Program-made: the position numbers and the translations under genes
NCBI GenBank assembly: GCA_004352715.1
Contig: SCFE01000047.1
Coordinates: 642,241 to 706,240 of the forward strand
Origin: Hofstenia miamia
Taxonomy: Eukaryota > Xenacoelomorpha > Acoela
Reading direction: 5' to 3'
DNA length: 64,000 nt
The notes under the pieces: model-generated
Told to the model about the DNA's origin: nothing
Databases searched by the model: none
Seen by the model: only the letters and a program-made list of their open reading frames with translations
Shown here: piece after piece, positions 1 to 12,073 of the stretch
Layout of the letters: each line of letters starts with the position of its first letter
Numbering within the stretch: the first letter of the stretch is position 1

Positions 1-86
1 TGTTGGAGTATCCATCCATCATCATATAAAGCATCAGCATAAGGCATAAATTCAGCTATAATTTGGCAATATCTTTGACTGTCGAT

Positions 87-424
87 NNNNNNNNNNNNNN
101 NNNNNNNNNNNNNNNNNNNNNNNNNNNNNNNNNNNNNNNNNNNNNNNNNNNNNNNNNNNNNNNNNNNNNNNNNNNNNNNNNNNNNNNNNNNNNNNNNNNN
201 NNNNNNNNNNNNNNNNNNNNNNNNNNNNNNNNNNNNNNNNNNNNNNNNNNNNNNNNNNNNNNNNNNNNNNNNNNNNNNNNNNNNNNNNNNNNNNNNNNNN
301 NNNNNNNNNNNNNNNNNNNNNNNNNNNNNNNNNNNNNNNNNNNNNNNNNNNNNNNNNNNNNNNNNNNNNNNNNNNNNNNNNNNNNNNNNNNNNNNNNNNN
401 NNNNNNNNNNNNNNNNNNNNNNNN
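87..424. other. Assembly gap (338 N)
   Basis: Run of N inside the transposase-like reading frame on the minus strand. The missing part would hold the middle of that protein. Confidence 0.99.
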
Positions 425-648
425 GGATTTTTGAGAGCAATTGCGACTGTTTTCTGAATGAATTTTCCAATAATTTTTCGAGGGCGTCCACTTCCTTTTC
501 TTCTTTTGAGAGATTCTCCTTGTCGAATTTTTTTCAGCTTTCGAAAATAAGTTGATCGAGAAATTTGCGATGTCACAAAGGCGTTTTCAAGCTGTTCCAA
601 CGTATCCATTCCGAAGAAATCAAGTAGAAACTTTGCAAAGCAAAACAA
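425..648 (-). pseudogene. Tc1/mariner-type transposase N-terminus, cut by gap
   Basis: A minus-strand frame of 74 visible residues runs from about 648 into the gap. It reads as a helix-turn-helix followed by a basic linker with the motif KRRKGSGRPRK. A helix-turn-helix followed by GRPR is typical of the DNA-binding half of Tc1/mariner/IS630 transposases. An internal ATG (MDTLEQLENAF) at about residue 14 may be the true start. The catalytic DDE part would lie in or beyond the gap. A short open stretch at 52-86 is in the same nominal frame but cannot be trusted across N. I cannot tell whether the copy is intact, and no terminal repeat is visible in the 86 bases left of the gap. Confidence 0.5.
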
Positions 649-2201
649 TTTGTTTGGTAAGTGTTTTCAAATAATTACGAAGTACCAGTTTAATTAATTA
701 ACTTTTTTGTTTAACCATTTTAAAGTTAACGAAATTCTCGTTGTCTTTTATTTTTATAGTTTTCCTCTAGAACGTCTCAATACGTTTCCACAAAGCGTGA
801 AAAAATAGGTGTTCAGTCTCATTTTTTTTTGCAGCAAACTATAGTCATATGGTCTTAAAAATTTACCACTGACATATTCCCATCTTGAGCCGGTATTAAG
901 CCACCATTTGTTTCTACAGTTTATTGGCAGTAAGTTAAAACTACAATATAATTATACAGTATATTGATTTTCAACTAAATATATGTTATTGCTAAAATTC
1001 AAATTTTCTTAAAATACTAATATTAATAATCAAGAATATGCAACTGATAGACGTCTATCCTTAATATGTTTCTGAAAAAAAATATACAAATATAAGTCAT
1101 TGAACTCTCAAACTTAGAGCGTTTTCGTAATTAGTCATAGTGACTTTGATTTCAAACAGAAATGGAGGTAAAATGAAGTCAATTTAATTTTAAAATATTT
1201 TTTTCACCTACAGTACTAAATTCATCCACTAGAGGGCTAACAAATCTTAAATTAAATTGCGTGAAATGAGATACAATAGAATAACTTAGTTGAATTGCTT
1301 AAAACAGAAACATATTTTGATACCATAAAAACAAAACCGGAAGTTTTTTTAGTAGTTGATATCATTTTATAAAAAATGGAATTTTCTCCAAATAAGTTTG
1401 TTCGAATTTTGACAAATTCAAAAATTAATTACTCCCAAACATTTTCAATTGATTAGGCTGATTTTTTGAAAATATGTTCCCAAATGCATTACCTAGGTGC
1501 TGAACTTGGATCTATGCAAACTAATTACATCCAAAGTCACAGTTAAGGTCAACGCACAAATAGAAAAATCTTGGGATAAAAAAACCAAATTTTTAAAATG
1601 ACCATAAATATATAATCATACTATATTTTGTCTAGATCCTAGTTCAGGACTTAATGGGAAGCTTATGGATTACTGTGCAAAACGAATTTTTGATCTATAA
1701 GTACACATTATGCTGATATTATTTTTTGAACATTACCATTTTCTGGATCATTTTTTGGCTAAGATAGTTCAAGGTCAAGATTATGTCATGATACATCAAA
1801 CTTATCTTACACCAAGACCTATCTAACTATGACATAAGGGAACTTTTATAAGCTATGTTGTAAAAAATGGCTTGATTAGGGAGTCCCACCTTAAAGAAAT
1901 ATATTCAAATAAACAGGTACAGTCTATCTGATTTATTTTATAATTAAGCTTAACAAAAATATTTTAACTTAATTCATTTATAAATTACTAAATTTAATAA
2001 TATTTCCATGCAATAATTTACTAAAATTAAATTCAAACCTGGGATTATTACTACGTACAAATACACATACAACTTTAGAAGTGAGGCAAAGCGTGTCATA
2101 ATAATAACAGGACAAAAAATTAATGCTGCACAAATTTGCTATGAGTACATTTTTTTATTAAAATTTCACTCTCAAATGGGATAAGTACATGTGACCAGAA
2201 A
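649..2201. other. AT-rich intergenic, no gene seen
   Basis: No open frame with recognisable coding character on either strand, and no RNA gene. Composition is A/T runs with frequent stops. Confidence 0.6.
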
Positions 2202-2389
2202 CAGGGGCGTACCCAGGATTTTTGAAAATATTGAGAAAATAGACACTAAAAAATGCATTTCACGATCCTAGATTTTAAATTTTTCAATTTTTTACGAAAA
2301 ATTTTTTGATTTATCCAGTCAAAATTAAATTTGGAAACCTGACGGGGGGGGGAACATTCCACCATGTCCCCCCCCTGGGTACGCCACTG
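2202..2389. mobile_element. hAT-type MITE with perfect 8-bp TSD
   Basis: The 188-bp element begins CAGGGGCGTACCCAGG and ends CCTGGGTACGCCACTG, so the ends are inverted repeats of about 16 bases. It is flanked on both sides by ACCAGAAA (2194-2201 and 2390-2397), a perfect 8-bp target-site duplication. It codes for nothing, and contains a G run and a C run near the right end. CAG-starting ends plus an 8-bp duplication are the hAT signature. The ends resemble, but are not the same as, those of the larger elements at 16065 and 26529. Confidence 0.9.
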
Positions 2390-2875
2390 ACCAGAAATTT
2401 TACAAAATTAAGTGCACTATTGTTTATTGATAAAATGTACTTTCCAATTTTAAGACACAACTTATCGCAATAAGTGCAGTTATTTTTCAATATACTAAAC
2501 TACACCGTGATCGTTCGTTTCGTTTTGGTTATTATAGGTAAAAATTTATTGATAATCGAAATATCCAATAAAATTATAATATTTTGCATGAAACTTTTTA
2601 AACTTATGCATTAATGAACTAACTCAAAAGTTTTTAAATTTTTAACATCACTTAAAATTTGCTTTGTATTGTTAGCTTGAAATTTGCAAGAACTTGCAAG
2701 AACTTTAAAGCGGTATATGTTGGTTTCACTTGAATGGAATAAGTTCTTAAACGGGAAGGGTGGCTGAATTTTATTAAAAAGTATATCAATCTGCTCGCAA
2801 AGCAATAAATTTTAAGGATAATTTTCGATTTATGTAATAACTATGTTAGCAAATAACATTAACTATTGTAAATAC

Positions 2876-3231
2876 CTTTCTAAAGCCATAAGCACAATGT
2901 GATGGTGAGAGCAAACTATCAAGCCCCATACAAGCATTCCACTGTTAAGCAAACGACAAAATATCTTTTCATACAAAGACTGAGGTCTAGCAACCAAATT
3001 TTTGAACAATGCCATTTGTAAAAAGCAAGCCGCTGTAGTCAAGTCAACAAAAGCCAAACTTGTAAATATAAAGTTCGTACAACTCGACTTCATGTCTTTG
3101 CTGTTAAAGTAGATGTATATGATTATGCCATTGAGAATAATACTGCAGCCATTGATTACGAGGACAATTGATAGTTGAAGTGGGGTTCGTGAAAAAGGGT
3201 ATATCATCACGAACTGAGATGCGTTCGACAT
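2876..3231 (-). CDS. Class A GPCR, first coding exon (TM1-TM3)
   Basis: Encodes the N-terminal third of a rhodopsin-like seven-transmembrane receptor at the plasma membrane. The chosen start is the ATG at 3231 giving MSNASQF, with an N-glycosylation sequon NAS right after it. The open frame continues upstream but without ATG. TM1 is around IVLVINGCSIILNGIIIYIY, TM2 carries LAFVDL (the conserved Asp), and TM3 begins after FCRLL (the disulfide Cys) and ends in LER, the first part of an E/DRY-like motif. The frame is cut there by a splice donor AAAG/GTATTTAC, so the exon ends at 2876 and the Tyr codon is completed in a later exon. No exon with TM4-TM7 is visible at 425-2875; it would lie in the gap or left of the window. 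The ligand is unknown. Confidence 0.72.
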
Positions 3232-3605
3232 TGCCGTCAGAAATGTGAATGAAATGTAAGCACTCGGGGGCGCTAAAATATCATAATGGCTGTTAACCAA
3301 TAATAACGAAATAGCAATTAAACCGTAGTTACAATTTATTGTTAAAAGGCACTTCTGAGATAGTAATAATTAAATTCCATTATTGGAATTGAAGTACACT
3401 AAATGTATTCTTAGAATATTGTTTGATAAAATCTAGATTAATGAAGAACAACCTCATTTCTCAATAAATATCAACCGTTTGCGAATGAACATATGTCAGA
3501 AACTTCCCTATCATGCAAAAATATGGCTTTTTCCTCGAAAATTAAATTTTAAATCAAGTTTTATCTCAGAATATGTTATCCGGTAAAATCAGGTAAACCA
3601 CAAAA

Positions 3606-3606
<1 letters not shown>

Positions 3607-3640
<34 letters not shown>

Positions 3641-3751
3641 TGNNNNNNNNNNNNNNNNNNNNNNNNNNNNNNNNNNNNNNNNNNNNNNNNNNNNNNNNNN
3701 NNNNNNNNNNNNNNNNNNNNNNNNNNNNNNNNNNNTATATATATATATATA
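3607..3751. repeat. (TA)n microsatellite around a 93-N gap
   Basis: TA dinucleotide tracts at 3607-3638 and 3736-3751 flank the gap 3643-3735. The assembly probably failed in the repeat. Confidence 0.95.
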
Positions 3752-6700
3752 CTTTTGTGGTTCTTGGAAAAGTTATCTTCTTGTCATACAATGAAACACC
3801 AGGTTTGAAAAAGCAATTCGATGAGCATAAAAGAATGATACTTCATGTATGATAATATTTCACATTGTTCTTTTTCTAAGGTAACCATAGCAATTACCAA
3901 GTTTTGGGCAATATACTAAATTCATGCTCTAAAGTTCTAAATCATTGCATCATTTATCATTATTACACAACGTATACGTAATAGCATTTTAAAAAAATTT
4001 TGTAAGAAGATGGAATATTTTCTAAGTTTTTCTTTCGTCAGAAAGGTTGAGACCCATCTTTTTCTATTTATGTGAATTATTTTGGAAATATCTTTCAATT
4101 CGGGCTTAAATTTTTTCACTAAGTATTCTTAAACATAATTTACAGTAGACATTTATCAAGAAGTAATATATTAAAGCTTCTCAGCGGCTACAGAATAGAG
4201 CTTTCGTATTATATATTGTGGAAAGAATGCTGCCTAAAATGCAATCTCAAACGTTTTTTCTTAGCCTGACACCCATTTGTACCAAGTTTCATCAAGATGA
4301 AATTAATTCAATAGATTTTGGGGGAGAATTTGATTCACCCATCACTTGCTAAGAAATGGTTAATGTCTTTATGATACTTCGAAGAGCTAACTATCAAGAA
4401 AAAAGTATACATATAACTGCCTGCAATAGAAGCTATTTTAACTTATTATGAAAGGATGTGATCTGCAGACTTGGCTTACACCAAAGATTTAACTGTGAAT
4501 TGATACTGTGATATACAATACATGCCCACTAAAATTTGTAGAAATTATTTTCTGTTAATATTTTTATGGAACATTTTTAAATTACATTTAAGCTTTCTGA
4601 TGAATCAGCTATATTTTGTAGCATTTGGATTTAAGGAAAAATTGCCCTACATACTAATAATGGTAATAATATGTAAGGAATGTAAAAGGATATTTTGAAT
4701 AAATTTCTGACGTCAGAATATAACTCATGCAGAAAATGAGTGTATATTAGCAAAAATCCTTTATAGGAAAAGACTTGCCTAATTTCAGCATTTTTTCCAT
4801 TATTTCGAATTGCTTAGGCCAATAATGAAATATTATATTGTTTGATGAATGATTAATTTTGCTTTTAAAAAATTGTAATTGTGATATTTCACGACTTCCA
4901 TTTTCTCTTGACCTTTTTGCCAGGGCCATTTGAAAATTTGATAAATTAAACCACTGTATTTTATTGTTTGCTAAATATGATTTTCCTATTGACTAATTTC
5001 CGTCAAACAGAGACCCTAATTAATTGTTATTTTTAATATCAAATACGTAGACTTTGCATTATGAATTGTTGATTATTCGAAGCAATTTAAATTAATCGTC
5101 GCCAACAAAACAATTGCGGACAAGATTCATTGTTTGAAATCTATGCAAACAAAAAAGTCGTCAGGTGCCAAAAGTGGTTCTTGTTCCCAAGGGTTGCTAG
5201 CAACTTTGAGCGCGAAAATTACTTTTGTATTTACGTTTTGCACAAAACCGCTTCATTTTTTCAGAGTTCATTAATGAACATCTTAAGTTCAAAGAGGTAA
5301 ATTTGTTTATTTTACAAAAAAGAATTTGTAAATTTATTTAAAGAAGTTTGGAAAGATTTTCAATTCCTACTTTCAACAAACCATCAAGTTCTTTCACTTG
5401 TTTTTCCAATTTCCATTGAATTACACGACGGAAATTGCTCAAAAATCTGTCTACATAATCAGCATCATTTTATTAAGAGAAATTTCAGTATATTTCATCA
5501 ACGGAAAATATCATGATAATTCATAGAAAGTGATCTTTTGTTTTTGCTTAAAATTTATTTGTATACTTCTTTTTTCAGGTATTTAAGAATTCTAAAATAG
5601 ATGATTGGTTTTAGGTTCTCTAAGAAGTTTGGAAATTTTTCAATCTGCGTTTCCAACTTTAGCCCTAAGAACTGAATATAAGCAGACGAAAACAAAGCAG
5701 TTCTGAGAAACTTACTACAATTATATAAAAACATTTATCCTCAAATTCATTCCCCTGCCTATACATAACCAAAAGATCACATCAATATATAAATTTACAG
5801 AAGCTTATGTAGATAAAAATTACGTATACATTGATATTTTGTATTTTTTGGATTAGCTTGAATAAAATTTTATAAGTAAATTTCTAGTCATAATTCTTTA
5901 AGTAGTCTGAAGTTGATGGTTGATCCATATTTAATTATTCTTAAAGAACTTGCAACGCATTTTGCATTACAGTTGAAAATAATTTGCATGGGTTGTTGGT
6001 TTTTAGTTAATTATCAATCATTATGAATAGGAAACGGTATATTCATCTGCGTTATTAATAACTTGAAAACCTATGACATACGCAAAAATTGGTTGAAAAA
6101 ATATATAATCAGAGAAGTTTTTATATGAAATTTCTAAATTAAAGAAAATTAATTGATCTTAGAAGGTCTAGAGGCTTCTTGTAGCTTTACTAATATAAAA
6201 TACATTCAAAATTTTTAATTATGTATATATTAAATATGCTAAATTTTTGTTGCTCGTTGATAAAAAATCAAATGTTTGCAAATTTTCACACTCAAGTTCG
6301 CTAAGCTAATGAATAGTCATGGGTAATTAGATGCAATCCTCAATATTGACCAAAGCTTTCCTAAGAAAGAAATTTCATAAGTCTATTAATGGGAACGTAT
6401 ATATATATATACTGACGTCTAGCTTTTTGCACTCACCTAAACATTTTCAATGTTATTCAGATGCTCAGAATGCTGAGGCTAACTTGTTTGCTGTTTATTA
6501 AATGTAGGCGTAAAATCAATTTATTTTCATAAAAAACGAAGTGTTCTTGAAAACAATGAACATCCTTTTATGTAAGGCCTGTCAATTAATTCATCATATT
6601 TTTATAAAATTGCTGAGACCAATTTGAAAAAATTCTTATATTTTTTTAAAAAGCTTAGATTATTTTATAGACTAAGATGCTTGTATTTGAACTTCCAATT

Positions 6701-7611
6701 AAAAAGATAAGATGTTCATGAAGGTTAAAAAATTGTAAACTTAACAGAATTTTTATGCTTATTAATTAGAAACGCTTTAGTTTAAATAATTAAATAGTTA
6801 GTTCTACCAAACATACCTATCCTCAAATTTGTGCGTATACATTTTTTTGGCTTGATCGATATTAGGTATAGATCAATTTATGTACACAATTGAAATTTCT
6901 ATCGATTTTCTGTAGTTAGGTTGATTTAACTACCAATTAGCTAGTTAAGAAAACAACAGCTATTCACATCTAGCAAATCTTATTTTTATTGGCATAACAG
7001 TAGCCTTACTAGGCTCTCTTTTTTTTAATTTTTCGTTTCAAGTAGAAACCTTGTGTGCACGCTGTTCAATATTTAATAGCAATTTAATAAAAACAATTCT
7101 TTTTACAGTTAAAAGAATTAAGACGTAATAATGATTGTAGAAGAGATGGATTTTTCTAAAAACGAAATCAAAATTTCCATTTTCGATTGGCTTTTTTTAC
7201 AAATCGATTTACATATAGTTTAACACTAAAAAACATTCAACATAGTTAATTTTCAACCGGTGATAAATTGAATTCTGGATTATAATAGCAGATCTCTTCA
7301 CAGTACCATCTTTGCCAATAATCTAACATTTTGAATATTTCATATTTCTGATGGCAGCAGCCTCGCCAATATTTAAAAATGTTATAAGAAATACAAAGGC
7401 AATTTATGACTTAGCTTCTGCAAAATTTCCATTCAGGCAATGAACTAGCTTTATGAGGAGTCAGATTTTTAGTTAACATGTTTAAGGAAATAGGTAATGT
7501 TCATACAATTTTATTAAAAATCACTATGCTGTAGGCAACCATCGCTTAATTGCTTAATTGATGTAATTGTGTTGACTTAACCTTAAATAGCCTAGCATCC
7601 GTTTTAAAGGA
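3752..7611. other. AT-rich intergenic or intronic DNA
   Basis: Only short open frames without domain character, such as a 60-codon frame at 3937-4119, interrupted by A/T tracts. A short TA tract lies near 6398-6412. I see no gene, RNA or mobile element ends. Confidence 0.55.
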
Positions 7612-7770
7612 AACCCGTTTTTCCACTTTTACAAAGAATTTTCCCCAAGCCTATTTCCAGATTTGAAAATCTTGGGGCATGGGTAGGTCTATTGGGGAAG
7701 ATACATTAATGAAATGTTGAAAATTTTTATTAAAGCTTATTGCTGTGGCAGAGATTGTTGAATAGATTAA
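7612..7770. repeat. Dispersed repeat, inverted relative to 34270-34430
   Basis: The reverse complement matches 34270-34430 over about 150 bases. Shared blocks include GACCTACCCATGC, AAAATTCTTTGTAAA and GTGGAAAAACG. It is followed at 7850-8095 by a more GC-rich stretch without a recognised gene. This is probably part of a dispersed element whose ends I cannot define. Confidence 0.6.
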
Positions 7771-8227
7771 CAAATTTTCGAATTTTTGAAAAAGATTTAA
7801 ATTCTTTCCATACTTAGTGTTAATGTATTTAGAAGTTTTTGAGCCCTTGGAGGAAACAAAGAACTTTGACTGTTTTTTAATATGTGCAAAGATATTCCAA
7901 ACCCATTGAGGCGTGAAGTGCGCAAAATCATAGGTCGTGGGGCCGAAAGCCCTTGCGAATGAAGACCTCGCGCAATGGCAAGCCTCGTTAGCACAAGACC
8001 AGCATGCGGATTTAGATAAAAAAGAAAGAGGAGACTTTCCTCTATCATGTGGTGCTTGCAAATTGAGCACACCATTAATAGTATTTGAGCTATAAGCATT
8101 TAAAATATTTTTTAGGATAATGAAAAATTTTTAAAAATCACCAGGCATGTTAATCTCCACTACATGTCCACTACTAATAAGTTTGTATGGATTGAAATTA
8201 GGAAATTCTTACGTCTACACATGATCA

Positions 8228-8900
8228 AATGGTTTATTGCAAGAAATTAGAGGTGCCTACGCAATTAAATTGGAGGATGAAGATTGGATGAAGAACTTCG
8301 AACCATGGAAACAAAGAATGTCACTATATTTTAATTCATTTGGAGTCTGGTCTGAACACACCATTACAGAAGATGTTAGGCATGATATGACATACCAGAA
8401 CATCATTAACGAATTTGAAAATTATTATTTCTCACTATAAATGAAGATAGCAATGAGTGGTTATTTTGAATTAATGCAAAAAACTAATTGCCTGAAGTAG
8501 TGTATCTTTATAGAACATTACCAGGCAATGTTAGATAATGAAGTAAGCAGGCTAGTTTTTGCAGGCATTTACTATATCAATTAATTAACCAAAGAGAATT
8601 AGATCACGAACAAGACAAATGGAAGCGCCACAATTGTAATGTTACCAGTATGAAGATCTCTATATCAAATTCATAAGAGGTAAATTGGGAAGGACAACAA
8701 TATAGCAGCTCAGTGAAAATGTCGTGGTAGATCACACTCCTTTTCTCATATTGCGTGTGCATGCCTGGTGTTGTAATTCCAGGGATAAAAATTTTAATTT
8801 TTGGCAACCCCATAGGTTCCCACAAGATATGTCCATCCACACCACAATTCCCCAAAGTTTTCATAAATGGATCCCAATACCGAAAATGAAAATATGTATT
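8228..8900 (+). pseudogene. Possible retrotransposon gag remnant
   Basis: A 67-codon open stretch (8237-8440) includes the motif NFEPWKQRMSLYF, which resembles the W..RM..YF part of the gag/capsid region of LTR retrotransposons. After the stop, further frames give RELDHEQDKWKRHNC at 8595-8635 and a Cys-containing stretch near 8750-8790 that could be a decayed zinc knuckle. Several stops and frame changes separate the pieces. There is no nearby pol gene. The assignment is weak, resting on the pattern of aromatic residues alone. Confidence 0.28.
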
Positions 8901-9654
8901 ATAGTCACTCAGTGTTTAATGAACTATCAAAAAACAGATCAAAATACCGAAATGCATCTATATATTTGATGAATTAACAAACAAAAGAAGATAATATGCA
9001 TGAAAACTTGGTACTATTTATATATTTTTAACTCTTAATGCACTTAATATGTCTTTACTTCTTAATATATAATGCTCATAAGCCAAAGCCCTGTAGAAGT
9101 AGTGCAACTGTAGTTGGTCATATTTGGGACACATCTTAACATGCTTAAATTATAAAAGATCAAGATACAATTCCATCCGAAAAGAAACTTCCAGCATCTG
9201 CTTATTTATTGAATATGCAATGAATTATTTTTCAATAAAAGATTTCCAGTTCCATAGAATAGTTGTAAGTCATTTTTTTAAATGTAATTGAAAAAAAATT
9301 ATGAAGGCAAGAAAAGCAATATGATAATGCATTATACTTTAAGTGATTTCAACACAAACAAAAGGTAACTATAGGGAAAAACATACATATATCTGTTTAA
9401 ATATAATTACCAATGAAATGTAAATGCATGTAGCAGTCATTGGGTAGCCAGGCGAATTGCATCGGTATTAATCTCCCCGTCATTGGGTTAAAATTCGTTT
9501 AGGTCATTGCAAATGAGGTCCCCATTCTTGTTAAAAATATAAAAAATCAAAAAATATGTATTTTACAACATACTATGCCTTCCAATGTTATATGGATTGA
9601 TATAATTGCACATAGCCACTAATGGTTTAGTCGATGTTTTAGGTAATTATATTG
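8901..9654. other. Intergenic, no gene seen
   Basis: AT-rich spacer downstream of the GPCR on the minus strand. No recognisable coding or RNA features. Confidence 0.5.
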
Positions 9655-10820
9655 TTAATATTTCACATATATACATGTAAATCGTTTGTATTTGTTAGGG
9701 AAAAATTCCTTAAGTTTTTCTCTATTCCCGCGGAGACCAAATATAAACATGAATGGATTTATAATGCCAATTAGTAAATATATATCGTCTCCACAAGCAA
9801 AATTAAACGCGATATTTGCGAGATACTCTCATCAGAAAACCATGAAGCCTTTATCCCGCGACGCTTGAGCCTCTCCAAATAGTAAACACCAAAGTCAATA
9901 AACCAAATTACAGAAATCTTTGCGAATATTAATGGAATTGACAAAAATATGTAGATAATTAATGAAGTCATGAAAAGCATGGTAATGTAAACTTTTTGTT
10001 GATAAACTTTTGTTCGCTCTTTTTTTTTGAAAAATGCTTTCATTAATTGATAAAGCGTGAGAAAATACATCAGAAAGCTTGATGAAATTGGGATTACAAT
10101 GCTCACTGTTGTATCAAAAATTCCATTGATTCTCCAAGAATTTTTATTATAAAAAGTTAAGTAGGTTAGCGATACACCAGCGACGTAATTGACAGCTTTA
10201 CTATTTTTAACAATTCCGTAGGTGCATTGAAAATTCATACTATTGACAACCATGTTAATGGGACTGCGCCATGTAAAAAACTCACTGTTATAAGCATAAA
10301 CCGTGCCGATGGTTAGGGAAAAGGCAAAAATAACGCAAACTGCAACTTTTCGCAATACACTTAAATACCGTGATTGGTGAGTGAAGTTTAAGATGTAGAA
10401 TCTTTCCAGTGAAATTAGCATCAGTATGTAGGGAGAAGCATACATGTTGATGGATCGTAGAAAATTTATCGCACGGCAAATATTAACGACTTCTTTCACA
10501 GTGTAGTCATAACTTTTGCCTTCATGCATTAGGTATTGTCTCACAAATCCATCGTTCCCAATCAATAGGGACATGTTGAACACCTCTAATACTTTTATTA
10601 TTCCTCTTAATAAAAAATAAAAGGCGTCTATGATTGCCTGGTTTGTTAGGAATAGCATCTGTCCACGGTTTATTTTATTTTGATATGTTAAGAAGATTAT
10701 CATCATATTGAGTGGAATTCCAAACACGAAACCGAGCAAAGTCGGTACTAAGTTGAAAATTCTATAAATCCGATAATAAAATTTTGACAGATAAACTCCT
10801 TCATGCAAACCTTGTTTCAA
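9655..10820 (-). CDS. Class A GPCR, near complete, frameshifted in TM7
   Basis: A minus-strand frame of about 349 codons codes for a seven-transmembrane receptor. TM1 is near residues 22-46 (GIPLNMMIIF), TM2 near 55-77 (NQAIIDAF, conserved Asp), and TM3 near 113-138 with Cys in NICRAINF and the DRY-like LERF. TM4 is near 157-177, a second-loop Cys sits in NFQCTYG, TM5 is near 232-258, and TM6 near 275-305. The main frame stops at 9771 in an AT tract, but the next frame continues with LIGIINPFMFIFGLRGN, a clear NPxxY-like TM7 and helix 8, and runs to a TAA at 9655. So a single-base slip, either a mutation or an assembly error in the ATATAT tract, separates TM7. There is no in-frame ATG at the 5' end; the start probably lies in the upstream exon. 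Apart from that possible exon it has no intron, unlike the receptor at 2876-3231. The ligand is unknown. Confidence 0.75.
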
Positions 10821-11045
10821 GCTCCCTTCTCCAATTCCAGTTTTTTAGTCTTGGACATTCCCACATTATATATTCAGCGGAGAAATCATTCGTCGAATCA
10901 AATTTAAATTTTTTCGGATTGGCATATTCAAGGCCATATTGTAAATAAAGTTGATTATGAAAGTATTTGTAGTCCATGTCGAATGGAACAAGGAGATCGC
11001 AGAAATCTGTTTCTATTACTTTGTCTCTTAGAATTCTCTTCCTGT
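10804..11045 (-). CDS. Possible N-terminal exon of the GPCR
   Basis: An open stretch of about 80 codons lies directly upstream of the receptor in another frame. It starts after a possible acceptor TTTAG/ACAGG at 11046 and ends at TGA 10801-10803. It includes an ATG (FDMDYKYFHNQ) and reads hydrophilic and aromatic-rich (LYLQYGLEYANPKKF, IMWECPRLKNWNW), as an extracellular segment might. It overlaps the receptor frame by a few codons, so either a small unseen intron or a frameshift joins them. The protein is not one I recognise. Confidence 0.35.
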
Positions 11046-11515
11046 CTAAACATAAGTTTACTTATATGTTAAACTGAAATGTGATAAACTTTTTGTTGTG
11101 ATAAAACACGGTATCAGAAATAGGGTAAAACACAATTCTTTGTAACGGCGACTAGTATACTTAGAGAAATGAAAATTCGGTTATTGTTATCTGACGTGTT
11201 TTCCATGAAGTAAAATAAATAAATGGTGATAAAAAGCTATTACTATTAAAAAGAAATCAACTTAAGTATATTTTAAAACTACCAATTTTTCCAATGATTG
11301 AATATATCTGTTATAATTTATCAATATATTTATATATTTGGGCTACGTTTCGAACCCCGAGCTCATAATTATTCAATAGTTTTGAAATATTTTATTGAAA
11401 TGTGACGATATCAATCGAATTTAATGAAAAACATAGAAATACTATATTTAGAAATTTCAAGAAAATTTGAGGACAACTGCCTAAAATATTGTTGTATAGG
11501 TCTACTATGTAAAGA
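11046..11515. other. Spacer, no gene seen
   Basis: AT-rich sequence between the GPCR region and the gap. A short GTTCGAA string near 11350 was considered as a tRNA B box and rejected. Confidence 0.5.
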
Positions 11516-11879
11516 NNNNNNNNNNNNNNNNNNNNNNNNNNNNNNNNNNNNNNNNNNNNNNNNNNNNNNNNNNNNNNNNNNNNNNNNNNNNNNNNNNNNN
11601 NNNNNNNNNNNNNNNNNNNNNNNNNNNNNNNNNNNNNNNNNNNNNNNNNNNNNNNNNNNNNNNNNNNNNNNNNNNNNNNNNNNNNNNNNNNNNNNNNNNN
11701 NNNNNNNNNNNNNNNNNNNNNNNNNNNNNNNNNNNNNNNNNNNNNNNNNNNNNNNNNNNNNNNNNNNNNNNNNNNNNNNNNNNNNNNNNNNNNNNNNNNN
11801 NNNNNNNNNNNNNNNNNNNNNNNNNNNNNNNNNNNNNNNNNNNNNNNNNNNNNNNNNNNNNNNNNNNNNNNNNNNNNNN
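11516..11879. other. Assembly gap (364 N)
   Basis: Run of N that hides the upstream part of the zinc-finger frame that follows. Confidence 0.99.
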
Positions 11880-12073
11880 GTGTGATTTCAAGCACAAGTC
11901 AAGCAATCACAGCAAGTACAAATGACTGTGGCATTTGTGGAGTTCACTATGCGGACACTGCTGGTAGTGGAGACTGGGTCAGATGCGTGGACTGCATGGC
12001 GTGGACATGTGGTCATTGTAATATGGACACTGATGATCCACATTTTTGTTGTTCAATGTGTGCTAACATTTGA
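11880..12073 (+). CDS. PHD-like zinc finger, C-terminal fragment
   Basis: The last 60 or so codons of a protein whose upstream part lies in the gap. It shows paired cysteines CGICG, then DWVRCVDCMAWTCGHC and CCSMC, with a Trp before the second pair. This spacing fits a compact PHD-type zinc-binding module close to the stop codon. In animal genomes such a C-terminal finger is common in transposon-derived DDE proteins such as pogo/jerky-like ones, as well as in host chromatin readers. Since there is no other domain to see, I cannot choose between them. The stop TGA is at 12071-12073. Confidence 0.5.

Noticed and set aside
7797-8099. GC-richer minus-strand frames as a gene
   Set aside because: Two overlapping frames, neither with a domain, and adjacent to a dispersed repeat; more likely part of a mobile element.
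9686-9868. Plus-strand 60-codon frame over the GPCR 3' end
   Set aside because: Antisense shadow of the receptor, whose TM6-TM7 motifs are clear on the minus strand.
11340-11362. Possible tRNA B box (GGTTCGAA on the minus strand)
   Set aside because: No T-stem, anticodon arm or acceptor stem can be paired around it.
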